Of a DNA stretch of 64,000 nt, positions 34,740 through 44,559 are shown one piece after another. Made by a program: the position numbers and the translations under genes. Location: assembly GCF_028769735.1 (NCBI RefSeq), contig NC_088188.1:682001-746000 (forward strand). Direction: 5' to 3'. Each line of letters begins with the position of its first letter. Within the stretch, counting starts at the first letter, position 1. The notes under the pieces were generated by a model. The model was given only the letters and a program-made list of their open reading frames with translations, had not been told where the DNA came from and ran no database searches. The stretch is from Zonotrichia leucophrys gambelii (taxonomy: Eukaryota; Chordata; Aves; Passeriformes; Passerellidae).

Positions 34740-35384
34740 TCAGACATAGTTCCTCTTGTCGTAGCTGGTGACGGCGGAGCGTGGGGCGGAGTAGGCCACC
34801 TTGCTTGTGGGGTACCTGTCGTCTTTGGGGGGGCAGGAGCAGCAGAGCAGGCCCCCCCCCAGCAGCAGGAGTGCGGAGGCCGCCCAGCCCACGTAGAGCG
34901 AGGTGCCCAGCTCCCGCTTCTGCGCTTCGATCACCAGCGGGTTGTAGAAATCCCGGATGATGGTGTTGGCCGACCAGCAGACAGGGATGAGGGTCAAGAC
35001 GCCAGAGAGGAGGAAGATGACGCCGGAGACGATGGTGATCTTGGCTTTGGTGCTCTCGTCCTCCACGCAGCGGGTGCACTGGGCGCCCACGATGGCCACC
35101 ATTAAGCCCAGCACGGCCAAGATGATGGCCACCACCAGCAGGGCGCGGGCGGCTTGCAGGTCCTGAGGGAGCGCCAGCATGGAGTCGTAGACCTTGCACT
35201 GCATCTGCCCCGTGCTCTGCACCACACAGTTCATCCACAGCCCTTCCCAGATGATCTGGGCCGTCACGATGTTGTTGCCGATGAAGGCCGACACCTTCCA
35301 CATGGGCAACGCGCAGCAGATGATGCTGCACAACCAACCCAGCACCGACAAGGCCACGCCGCCGATCTCCAGCCCCATCGACAT
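34740..35384 (-). CDS. CLDN3: Claudin-3
   Basis: A single coding exon gives 214 residues (human CLDN3 has 220). Four membrane segments fall near residues 8-28, 79-101, 115-137 and 161-183. The first extracellular loop has the claudin signature W29, G48-L49-W50, C53 and C63, with the STGQMQC stretch shared by CLDN3, 4, 6 and 9. The tail ends in NYV, a PDZ ligand for ZO proteins, and a CC pair after the fourth span is a likely palmitoylation site. Identification as CLDN3 rests on [19 protein letters not shown] and the tail VAYSAPRS. The start (ATGTCGATGGGG) matches the conserved MSMGLEI. The open frame continues upstream of this ATG only by chance. The protein forms barrier-type tight-junction strands at epithelial cell contacts. 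It is divergently arranged with CLDN4 and in tandem with ABHD11. Confidence 0.96.
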   Translation of the reverse strand: MSMGLEIGGVALSVLGWLCSIICCALPMWKVSAFIGNNIVTAQIIWEGLWMNCVVQSTGQMQCKVYDSMLALPQDLQAARALLVVAIILAVLGLMVAIVGAQCTRCVEDESTKAKITIVSGVIFLLSGVLTLIPVCWSANTIIRDFYNPLVIEAQKRELGTSLYVGWAASALLLLGGGLLCCSCPPKDDRYPTSKVAYSAPRSAVTSYDKRNYV

Positions 35385-35502
35385 GGTGGACGGTTCAGTG
35401 ACGCGCTCCAGGCGATGGCAGAGAAGAACCCACGGACCGAGACCGTCGCCACCACCCGCCGCCGCTCGCAGCTGGGGGATCAGCTTACACCTGTGCGCAG
35501 TG

Positions 35503-35511
35503 CTATTTATA
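35503..35511 (-). promoter_or_regulatory. CLDN3 TATA box
   Basis: The minus strand reads CCCATATAAATAGCAC here. TATAAATAG lies about 120 bp upstream of the CLDN3 ATG, predicting transcription start near 35,475-35,480 and a 5' UTR of about 95 bases without an intron. Confidence 0.75.
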
Positions 35512-35529
35512 TGGGCTGGCCCCGGGGTG

Positions 35530-36400
35530 GGGTTTCTGTGCTGGCTGCTGGACGCTCCTCTCTGCTCCTCCGTCACCGTCACCTGTGTCCCACACCCTCC
35601 CCTTTGTTTGCAGAGATGGCGCCGGGTAACCAGAGAAGGGCGGGAGGAGGAGAAATGCCACCTGCCACGGCCATCGCCTGGTTTCGGCCGATGGGTATCA
35701 GGAAGCACTAGCAGCGCGCTCATTCCCACCAAACCCCTTCTGTGAACCTGGAAATCCCTAGGGTTCACCTTTCCCCCACGGAGGAAATGTGGCAGGTCAG
35801 GGTTTGATTTCTGTAGTGTTGTCAGTGCTCATGTTTAACTGGGGTTCGGTGAGCGTTGGGCACCTTTGCATCACCGTGCAAAGTGCAACCCCTCCGCCAT
35901 GCCGTGAGTTTGTGTCACCATTCCAGGGGACCTGTGGGTGCTCCTGGCCCTGCAGGAACCCCTTCAGCCTGGCCCCTCCTGTTCCCACCCTGCTGGGCCA
36001 GGAGCACAGTCAGAGATCCTCTGACTGACTGATAAATATCTTTACTCATCCTGCACAAGTCTTGTGACCTTGAAGGAAGCAGATAATGCACGTAACCACC
36101 CCAGCAGCATCACCCTGACAACCTGAGCTGGCACTCGGCAAAGGGAAAAATATCCCAAGGCATGAGCAATCCCTTCAGACCTGGCAGCAACAGCCCCATG
36201 GCTGTGAGGTGCATGTTTCCCCCCCAGCCTTGCATGCTGGGGGTAGTGCCAGTGCTTCCAATCCCCCTCCCCCAGGAATGTGATTGCTGGACACAGGCTT
36301 GCTCCTACCTGTTCCCTGCCTGCTCCAAAAATCTCCTCTACAACTTATTAACTACTCAAGAGCGCAGTGGGATGCTGGCAGCTGGCGCCGTGCAGTTGGG
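35530..36400. other. CLDN3 upstream region
   Basis: Unique sequence upstream of CLDN3 with no coding potential that I can defend. It is CpG-poor beyond about 35,600 and holds no clear repeat. It is the proximal part of the 7.7-kb head-to-head space shared with CLDN4. Confidence 0.5.
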
Positions 36401-36419
36401 ATGGGGGGGGAGCCCTGCA

Positions 36420-36850
36420 ATGCCTGGCTGTGCCCCACAGTGCCCTGATATCCCACAGCCAGAGGGCTTGGGGTTGGGTGCCCCCAGAGCATCCCAACGC
36501 CCCATAGCCAGAGGGGTGTATGTGGGTGCCACACAGCGCTCTGATACCCAGTATCTGGTGGGTCACCTTCTATTGCCCTGCAGCACCCTGAACCCCACAT
36601 CCAGTGGGGTCACCCCACAGCACCCTGATACCCAATATGTATCTGGGTCAGCTGTTGTCACCCCATGTCACCCCAGCACCCCATATCCACCCACCCTGAC
36701 CTCCAGCCCCCTGCAGCACCCCATGTCTGACCTCCACCACACTGTGACACCCCAATACCCCCATATCCAGCCTCTGCCAACCCACAACATCCCAAAAATA
36801 TCCTGTACTTGGCTGGGTGAGCTTGTGCCGCCCCAGTGTACTGTGATCAC
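36420..36850. repeat. Degenerate tandem repeat, CACCCCA/CCCTGATACCC type
   Basis: Imperfect units of roughly 50-60 bp recur, built on 'cccacagcaccctgatacccaatat' and 'caccccatatccacc'. Copies differ considerably, so the array is old. The bias opens proline/histidine-rich frames that are not genes. Confidence 0.65.
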
Positions 36851-37104
36851 CCCCTCGAGGACAGCAAAAATCCCCACAGCCAGCCGGGGGTACCCAGGGC
36901 AGACCCAGCCCGTGCAAGCAGCCCCCAGGGTTCTGTGCCCCTGCTGGGGCGCTGGGGGTCCCGGCCCTCGGGCTGGGTGTGCACGGTGCCGTGCTGCCAC
37001 AGGGCCGGGCTGCCAGCGGCCAGCACAGGGGGCCGGGCTGCCCAGGGGCCCACGGGTGCAGGCAGGGAGTGCCCACAGCCACGGGTGGGGGAGTGCACAC
37101 ACGG

Positions 37105-37752
37105 CAGCTGAACACACACAGACAGGTACAGGCACACAGATACAGGCACACAGACACACAGACAGGTACAGACACACACAGACACACTGACAGGTACAGA
37201 CACACAGACAGACACACACTGACGGGGACAGACACACACAGACACAGGTACAGGCACACAGACAGACACACACAGACAGACACACAGACAGGTACAGACA
37301 CACACAGACAGACACACAGACAGACACAGGTACAGAGACACACACAGACACACAGACAGGTACAGACACACACAGACACAGACAGGTACAGACAGACAGA
37401 CAGACAGGTACAGATGCACAGACACAGACAGGTACAGACACACACAGACACACAGACAGACACACAGGTACAGACACACAAACACACAGCTACAGGCAAC
37501 CCCCCCCCACATACACACACACATTCAGACACACACACATACACACACACAGGTGCAGGCACACACACACACGCACAGACACACAGACACACACAGACAC
37601 AAACACACACACACACACACACATACACACACCACGAACACACAGGTGCAGGCACACACACACATACACAAACACACACACACACACACATACACACACC
37701 ACGAACACACAGGTGCAGGCACACACACACACAGACACACACACAGGTGCAG

Positions 37753-37824
<72 letters not shown>

Positions 37825-37958
37825 ACAGGCACACACACACACAGACACACACAGACACACACACAGACACACACGACACACATACACACACAAACACACA
37901 CACACACTACACACACACAACACAGGTGCAGGCACACACACACACAGACACACACAGA

Positions 37959-38015
<57 letters not shown>

Positions 38016-38345
38016 GCACACACACACATACACACACAGACACACACACAGGTGCAGGCACACACACACACAGACACACACAGGTGCAGGCACACACACA
38101 CACACACACACACGCACACACCCCCTCTGCTGGCAGCAGCGCCCCGGCATGCAGCTGCGCACAGAAACACATGGACACATAGACACACAGACACACAGCG
38201 ACAGACTCGGACACACAGACACATGGAGACAGACAGACACACGGACAGATTCACAGACACACAGACTCACAGACACGTAGATTCAGACACACAGACGCAG
38301 ACTCCCAGACAGACTCAGACTCACACAGCCAGACACTGACACAGA
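37105..38345. repeat. 1.2-kb compound CA-rich satellite tract
   Basis: Three zones follow one another. From 37,105 to about 37,490, 'acacacagacaggtacagac' units repeat. From about 37,500 to 38,115, (CA)n runs are punctuated at intervals by 'aggtgcaggcacac'. From about 38,160 to 38,345, 'cagacacacagac' units recur after a short GC-rich break ending near 38,155. The longest pure (CA)n run is about 37,754-37,820 (roughly 34 dinucleotides). Alternating purine-pyrimidine DNA of this length can adopt Z-DNA. Open frames of more than 400 codons on both strands (Thr-His and Cys-Val rich) are microsatellite artefacts. Confidence 0.95.
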
Positions 38346-38404
38346 AGCAGAGGTGAACAGGCAGTGGTACAGGTGCACTCACACACACCCTCCCCCAGTG
38401 CACA

Positions 38405-38760
38405 TGAGGCTGTGGGCAGGGGTTCCCCTGGCAGGGCTCTGGGCCAGGAGGGGACCCCAGGCAGGGCTGGGGTATAAGGAAGGGGAGTTGGCACCCCAGA
38501 CAGGGCTGTGGGGCACAGAAGTAGGGGCAGGGCTATACCCCCAAGTCTGTGGAACAATGGGAATACTCAATAGCAGGGCATGGGGCAGGGAAGATAACCC
38601 ACATAGGAGAGAGGGATACCTCTGGATAGGGATATGGGACAGGGAAGATATTCTAGGTAGGGCTGTGGGGCAGGGGAAGAGTGGGATACTCAAGGCAGGT
38701 GTATGGGATAGGAGCTACTGGGGCAGAGCTGGGGTGGGACAGGGCAGTGAAACACCACAG
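38405..38760. repeat. Degenerate G-rich tandem repeat
   Basis: Variants of 'gcagggctgtggggcaggg' alternating with 'gggatatgggacagggaagat' recur about every 50-60 bases. The copies are diverged. No gene is present. Confidence 0.5.
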
Positions 38761-39329
38761 CCCCCGAGCCTGCAATCAGAGCCCCACACGCGGCGTCCCC
38801 ACTTTGTCATCCCAAATTGCCCAAAGTACAGGCTGTGCCCGCTGTCGTGCCGGCCTGGGGCAGCTGCCGCCGCCTGACTCACGACGGAGGAAGGGGCAAA
38901 TCACCGGGGTTTCGGGTTGCTGGCCACCCCCGGCAGGACACATTCTTGTGGTGAGCAAACCAGAGCACTGGTGTTTACTGAGGAGCTGAGCAGGACCAGC
39001 GTCCCTGGGGGATTCCTGAGAGCACCCCCATCCCAAGCACTGCATCTCCCTCCCCAGAGCAGTCCCTCTGCACTTCCACACAGCTGGGGAGGGATGAGGA
39101 TTATCCAAGTCCCTCGGGATGGGGACAAAGTGTGGTGGCTGCAAGAACTCTGGTGACACGGGGACAGGTTTTCTCTGCTGTGATGCAGAGACCCCGAGCA
39201 AATGTCAGACCCAAAGGTCACGGCAGCATCACCGGTTTGGTGGCCCCAATGGAAGGCCACCTGCGCTGACAGGGGGGCACCCACTGCAGCATCCCCCATC
39301 CACGCACCGGCAGCACCCGGGGGTGCGCG

Positions 39330-39800
39330 GGAGGTGACGGCAGAAACCGCCCCGGGGCCGCGGGGCCGCGTCCCGCTCACGTGTGCGGCGGGGCCGGGGT
39401 GTTCCCGCCGCTGCGGTCGGGAACGCCGGCGCTTTTCCCCCGGGGCAGCGGGGCCGGGGCGCTAAATGCCGCCTCGGCTGCTTATATTTCAGGCGCGGGG
39501 CTGCTGGCTCTGCCCCGGCCAGGGCACACAGGCAGCCCATTGTTGGAGCCCCTTCGGCGCGGCGGGAGCAGGTGAGGCGGCTCCGAGCATCAATGGCAGC
39601 TCTGTCTGCCGGCGGGGCGGGGAGGCGGCTGCGGCACTCGGGGCTGGGGGCGGCGGGGACACGGACCAGCGGGATGTGTCGGGGGGTTCGCTGCGGGATG
39701 CTGGACCGTGCCCCGGCATCCCCACCCCGGCAGATCGGACCGTGTTCCCCAGGGCTTTGCCGTGACATCCCGCTTCCTCCGAGCATCGCCGGTGGGGACA
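39330..39800 (+). promoter_or_regulatory. Orphan CpG island between CLDN3 and CLDN4
   Basis: An isolated CpG island about 3.3 kb upstream of CLDN4. On the plus strand it contains a TATA-like GCTTATATTTCAG at about 39,479-39,491. Some 80 bases later a consensus donor, GGGAGCAG|gtgagg, ends at 39,571. Together these could define a short non-coding first exon (about 39,510-39,571) for CLDN4 or the third claudin. Plausible acceptors are CTGCCTGCCCACAG near 42,821 and TGTCCCCGCAG at 46,526. No coding sequence is recognised inside the island. Confidence 0.4.
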
Positions 39801-41270
39801 CCCCCATTGCACCGCCGTGACCCCCTTCCTGGTCCATCATCTCCCCCATCCCTTCGCCAGCCACCCTGGCAGCGCTTAGGGGTGGTTTCCCTGTCGGGAG
39901 CCACTTGTTGCATAGAAACTGGACAGAGTTTTGACTTTCAGAGCGACTTCAGGCCGAAGGTCCCTTCTCTCCCTGCAGGGACCCCACAGGTCCCGGCGTG
40001 CGGCTCCCCTCCCGATAAGACTTTGCTTTCCCCCAGCGACAAACAACCTGACTGTGCATTTTTGAGTGGGTCGGAGGGATTTATGTTGGGCAAGGATGTT
40101 TTTTGGGAACATTCAGTCTCTGGGCTGTCGGTAACTAATCCTCAGCCTCCAGCGGGGAGAAGCTGCCCCGCTCCTCACAGGCTGAGTGGGAGGGTTGTTG
40201 GCCGTGCCTTGCTTGGCAGATGTGAAGCCAGAGATCCCGGTGGATCATCATTTGCTGGCAAGTCTCACCTGCCTCTTTGGGACCTTGAGGTAGCCAGGTT
40301 GGTGGGTCCATGTGTGGGTCCTGGGGGATGAGGGGCTCTCGGCTCAGTGGTGTGGGCTATATGAGGTGGGACTGACACTCATGTCCTGGGTGGAGGTGTT
40401 CCCAAGACCTTTTTGGCAGGAGATTCATGCCCCAAGCCCTCTCCCTGCGGTGTGTCCTCCACCCTGAGCAAGGCCAGGGTGACACAGCCTCTGCTGTGCA
40501 CCCAGCAGTGTCTGGCATTGTGGTGACACTGTGTTTAATGTCACCTTCCTGCCTGGGAATGGCCTCACTGCCCAGCTGAGGGGCTGCAGTGTGTCCCCAT
40601 GCTGGTGAATACAGAAAAAGTGTCAGAAGCTTTTCCTGATGGATGTGCCAGAACGGGAGCTCTGCCCTCACAAACCCTGTTAGCGCAGTGTAACAGGGAT
40701 GGGAACCCAGGCTCCTGCATGTCCTTCAAATCCCACTGCATTTGGGGCAGGGCATCCATGGCTGTCTGGATGCTGGGGCAGGTGCTGGGTGGTGAAGGCT
40801 CAGGATGGGTTGAATGTGTTGAGCAGCCTGTTTTGGGGTGGAGGAGCTTCCTGCTGAGCAAGTGGGCTGTGGTCCCACCAGGACGTGTGCCTGTGCCATG
40901 GCTTCTTGCAGGTGACACTTGGGAAAATCCGGGACTGGGGTCCTGCAGGATGCCCTAGGAATGAGCATTGGGATAGGGCTGTGGGGCTGGTGTCCGTGTG
41001 GGGCTGGTGTCTGTGGAGTGGTTGTCCTGGATGGCATGTCCTGAGGCGCTTGGTGGTCCCACCTGTACTGCACCACCATCCTCAGGCTCCAAGGGCTCTG
41101 GGGTCGGCTGCTGATCCTCCATGCCAAGCTGGTGTCTGTCTGTCCTGCAGTGCTGGGGACGCGGGGCCAGCAGTGCTGTCCGGGTGGGTGTGTCACTCGG
41201 GAATGTGGGGAAGGGCACAGGGGCTGCCCCTGCGTGGCAGCTGCCAGGTGGAATATATGTCACGTTCCAG

Positions 41271-41297
41271 CATTAATTACAGTAATTGGCTGTCAGA
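41271..41297. promoter_or_regulatory. Clustered homeodomain-like sites
   Basis: The stretch contains CATTAATTACAG and GTAATTGG followed directly by CTGTCAG, i.e. two homeodomain cores beside a TALE-type TGTCA. AT-rich motifs this close together stand out from the GC-rich surroundings. Regulatory function is inferred. Confidence 0.25.
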
Positions 41298-41453
41298 GGC
41301 CGTGCTGGCGCCTGCTCTGCCTCCGAGGGCGAGATGAGCAGCTCAAGCTTTGATGCTCCGTGCGCGGGGGAGTCCCTGTCCCCACCTTGCCATTTGTCCC
41401 CAGCCCAGAGACATGTCCCCACGTGCCTGCGGGGACGCCGTGCCGCTGGGAGC

Positions 41454-41498
41454 CACACACACACACACACACGCGCACACACACACACACACACACAG
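41454..41498. repeat. (CA)n microsatellite
   Basis: About 22 CA dinucleotides, interrupted once by GCGC. Confidence 0.95.
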
Positions 41499-42459
41499 GA
41501 GGGCGTGTGCCTCTCTCCAACCCCAAACACTGCGGTGGTTACGGCAGCCGGCCGGGAGGGGAAAGCCTCAGGCAGAGTCTGGCCCCGGCGGGGATGCTCC
41601 GGAGCCTTGTAGATTAAAGGGAGCCCTTGACCACAAGGTTCTGGCCGCAGGGTAGACACACTGGTATGTGAACAATGCGGGCGTTCCAGCAGGACAGAGG
41701 GACGGAGCCTGGGCAGCTCCTCTGGCACAGGTCGGGCAGGCAGGACCATGATCATCTCCCTAGGCTGGGGTCTGCTGTGAGACGTGGGTGTCCCCAGGCA
41801 TCCTCCTGGCACCACAGTGCATGGGCCACCAGGCTTGTCCCACCACACTGGGACATGATGCCCAGGGACATCCTGGCACGAGCAGTACCAGCTCCAGAGT
41901 CCGTCCCACCAAGCAATAAGAACAAATGATTGAATTGTGATGGTAACCCAGTGCTCAGGAAAACTAAGATTACTGCACTGCCTCTTATCTTTTCCTGGGG
42001 CCCAGGATTAAGCTAGGGTGATGAAACAGTGCAATGTCCGTCTGTCTGTCTGTGCCATCTTTCTGGTGTCGTGCTGTGCCTGTGCAGGGGCTTGGAGGGA
42101 GTATGGAGGGAGCCCATGTGGGAGTCATGGATTTAAAGAGGACAGGTCAGCATCAGCATGGCATCAGTGTTGGCATTGGTACTGGCATCAGCACTGGGAT
42201 CAGTGGGTGTGGCTCTGGATGTGATCAGTGGGATCAGTGGGTATGGCTCTGGGACAGCTCGAGGCTGCATTTCCCCCCCGTAGCCCCAACCCACCCAACC
42301 CCACCACGCAGGCAGTGGGACACAGGCAGAGCTGGGGCTGAGGGTGGCTGTGTGAACCCTGGCTTGGCACTGGAGCACAGGTGAGCTGGGTTTGGGGTCT
42401 GCCCCCCTGTAGCCCCAGGCAGTGCCGTCTCTCCTTTGTGGGGAAATGGCAGCCGCTCC

Positions 42460-42469
42460 AACCGGTTTG
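42460..42469 (+). promoter_or_regulatory. Grainyhead-like (GRHL) consensus site upstream of CLDN4
   Basis: AACCGGTTTG matches the GRHL1/2/3 consensus AACCGGTT exactly, 630 bp upstream of the CLDN4 ATG. Mammalian GRHL2 is known to activate Cldn4 directly in epithelia. Binding here is inferred from sequence. Confidence 0.5.
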
Positions 42470-42945
42470 TGGGTCTGGGCGGTGGCACCTCCTGCCCGAG
42501 GCCTAATGGAGGGCTGCAAGTGCTGGTATGGATGCCAAGGAGCAAACAAGAGCCGCTTGTGTCCTGCCGGGCATGGAGCCCAGCAGCCAGAGGGAACAAT
42601 GTGCTCCTCCCCCGGCATGGGGCCATGGGGGGCCAGAGGCTGGCCTATGAGCTGGAGGGAAGTTGAGGCATGAAGGCGTGAGGGGACCCCATCCAAGGGA
42701 TGGAGCAGAGGGTTCTGGCAGGGATGGCAGAGATACCCTGGTGCCTGGACACTGGCTCTTCCCCTTTAGCATCCCGGGCTGAACCCCAGTGCTGCCCTGG
42801 GCATGTCCTGCCTGCCCACAGGAATGGGATGCACTCCTGCACCAGGGTGGCCTGGTTCCAGTCCCCTGCATCCTCCTCCGTGGGAGCAACCGGGATATTA
42901 AGTGTCATCACTGCAGGGAGAAATACAAGTGGAAGAATCCCGGGA

Positions 42946-42953
42946 AACTGGTT
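42946..42953 (+). promoter_or_regulatory. Second GRHL-like site near the CLDN4 promoter
   Basis: AACTGGTT is an accepted variant of the GRHL core (AACNNGTT class). It lies about 145 bp upstream of the ATG and about 70 bp upstream of the TATA-like element. Confidence 0.4.
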
Positions 42954-43018
42954 CTACCCCTCCGTCCGGTGCCGGCGGCAGGCCGGCGGCTGCGGCGGCG
43001 CTCCTCCCTCGGCAAAGG

Positions 43019-43025
43019 CATAAAA
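43019..43025 (+). promoter_or_regulatory. CLDN4 TATA-like element
   Basis: CATAAAA within GGCATAAAATGCC, 73 bp upstream of the ATG. It predicts a start near 43,050 and a short unspliced 5' UTR of about 40 bases within the CpG island. Confidence 0.5.
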
Positions 43026-43091
43026 TGCCTGCCATGGTCCCGGCAGCCGGCACTGCGCGGCGGGAGGCGGGCGGGGAACAGGCGGCGAGCG

Positions 43092-43721
43092 ATGGCCTCC
43101 ATGGGGATGCAGGTGCTGGGCATCGCCCTCTCTGTCATCGGCTGGCTGGCCTCCATCCTGTGCTGCGCGCTGCCCATGTGGCGGGAGACGGCCTTCGTGG
43201 GGAACAACATCGTGGTGGCGCAGATCATCTGGGAAGGGCTGTGGATGAGCTGCGTGGTGCAGAGCACGGGGCAGATGCAGTGCAAGGTCTACGACTCCAT
43301 GCTGGCCCTGCCGCAGGACCTGCAAGCCGCCCGTGCCATGGTGGTGGTGGCCATCGTCCTGGCCATCCTGGGCACCCTGCTGGCCGTCACCGGCGGCAAA
43401 TGCACCAATTGTGTGGAGGATGACACCGCCAAAGCCAAGGTCATGATCTTCTCCGGCATCATCTTCATCGTCGCCGGTATCCTCATCCTCATCCCCATCT
43501 CGTGGTCAGCCAACAGCATCATCCAGGACTTCTACAACCCGCTGGTCTCTGACTCGCAGAAGCGGGACCTGGGCTCGTCCCTCTACGTGGGCTGGGCGGC
43601 CTCGGCGCTGCTGCTGCTTGGGGGGGGGATCCTGTGCTGCACCTGCCCCCCCCGCGGGGAGAAGCCCTACTCCGCCAAGTTCACGGCTGCTCGCTCCTTG
43701 CCAGCCAGCAACTACGTGTAG
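43092..43721 (+). CDS. CLDN4: Claudin-4
   Basis: A single coding exon gives 209 residues, the same length as human CLDN4. The first loop has W30, G49-L50-W51, C54 and C64 with STGQMQC; four membrane spans follow the usual claudin spacing. The second loop reads QDFYNPLV. The tail [12 protein letters not shown]...ASNYV matches CLDN4 and ends in a YV PDZ ligand; a CC pair (LCCTCPP) follows the fourth span. The start [13 protein letters not shown] is the conserved CLDN4 N-terminus; the frame open upstream of it is fortuitous. CLDN4 seals tight junctions and lowers cation permeability in epithelia. It is divergent from CLDN3, and its promoter carries a TATA-like element and two GRHL-type sites. 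Confidence 0.96.
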   Translation: MASMGMQVLGIALSVIGWLASILCCALPMWRETAFVGNNIVVAQIIWEGLWMSCVVQSTGQMQCKVYDSMLALPQDLQAARAMVVVAIVLAILGTLLAVTGGKCTNCVEDDTAKAKVMIFSGIIFIVAGILILIPISWSANSIIQDFYNPLVSDSQKRDLGSSLYVGWAASALLLLGGGILCCTCPPRGEKPYSAKFTAARSLPASNYV

Positions 43722-44535
43722 GAGCCGCCGCGCCTGCCTGGACCCCCGGCCGCTCCAGGGCGCAGGGACCTCCCAGGACACGCAAAACCTCCCCGGCCGG
43801 GCTGGGGCTGGCCGGGCGCCGGGGCGGTGCGAGGGAAGGCAGACAGAGCCGCCTTTGTTCCACCGGGGTTGCAGCCGGTTCTCTAATCTCGGTTGAGACA
43901 GGGGACAAGGAGATCCTGTCCTGGCTGTCCGCGGTGGGGGCTCTGCTCCCCCCGGAGCGCGCAGCTGAGGCATCTTCTCCGAGACATCACCTGATCTCCT
44001 CCCCGAGCATTAGCTGGCTCCCGGTATCGGGGTGTGCCGTGTGGTGACACAGCTCCCAGGAGCCCGTCCCACGGGTGGCACGGGGCTCTCTTTCCCCGCG
44101 TGAAGCTCCCCGGGACGTGTCTGTCCCTCGGGGTGGGTGGCGGTGTCGGTGCTGATAGGGACCGCGAACCTGTCCCGCGTGGTTACAGGGACGTAGTGGT
44201 TCTGCAAACCCCGGCAGGGTCTTGAGGGGTGACAGGGGCTGTCACCTGCCTGATCTCTAAATTATGACTTTGACCTACTTTCGGGGCTCGGAGCGGCCGT
44301 ACAGAGTGTGATTTCTCGCGGCAGCTCCCCAGGGCGGGGGCATCATTATCCTGGGAGTGGGACGGCAGCAGCCGGGCTGGGAAAACCGGTCGGGGAGGCG
44401 GGGCGGGAGCGGGGCTGTGCCCCCGCATGGTGGGGGGCGTCCCCCCCGACCCGACCCCATCCATGGCCCCAGCGTGGGGCGCCCGGGGCGGGAGCGCAGT
44501 CTCACGGTACCCCTGCCCGCGTTCAGCCTTCCCGC

Positions 44536-44541
44536 ATTAAA
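44536..44541 (+). terminator. CLDN4 polyadenylation signal (ATTAAA)
   Basis: ATTAAA, the commonest variant signal, lies 815 bp past the CLDN4 stop. A GU-rich stretch, TGTGCCTTGTGTTCTTTG, begins about 20 bases later, as expected of a downstream element. Confidence 0.65.
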
Positions 44542-44559
44542 CGGCAGCTGCTCACACCC

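Larger units (their letters stand above)
39801..43010. other. CLDN4 upstream region
   Basis: No gene is recognised. The stretch has a candidate homeodomain element at 41,271-41,297, a CA repeat at 41,454-41,498, a block of imperfect 'gatcagtgggtgtggctctgg' repeats at about 42,148-42,255, a GATA-like CTTATCTTTTCC near 41,985 and Grainyhead-like sites at 42,460-42,469 and 42,946-42,953. Confidence 0.5.

Noticed and set aside
35385..35768. N-terminal extension of the CLDN3 frame
   Set aside because: The conserved start MSMGLEI is at 35,384 and the TATA box at 35,503-35,511 lies inside the extension.
36648..38280. Open frames of more than 400 codons on both strands (Cys-Val-rich and Thr-His-rich)
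   Set aside because: They are read straight through the CA/GT microsatellite tract; composition is wholly repeat-driven and both strands are open.
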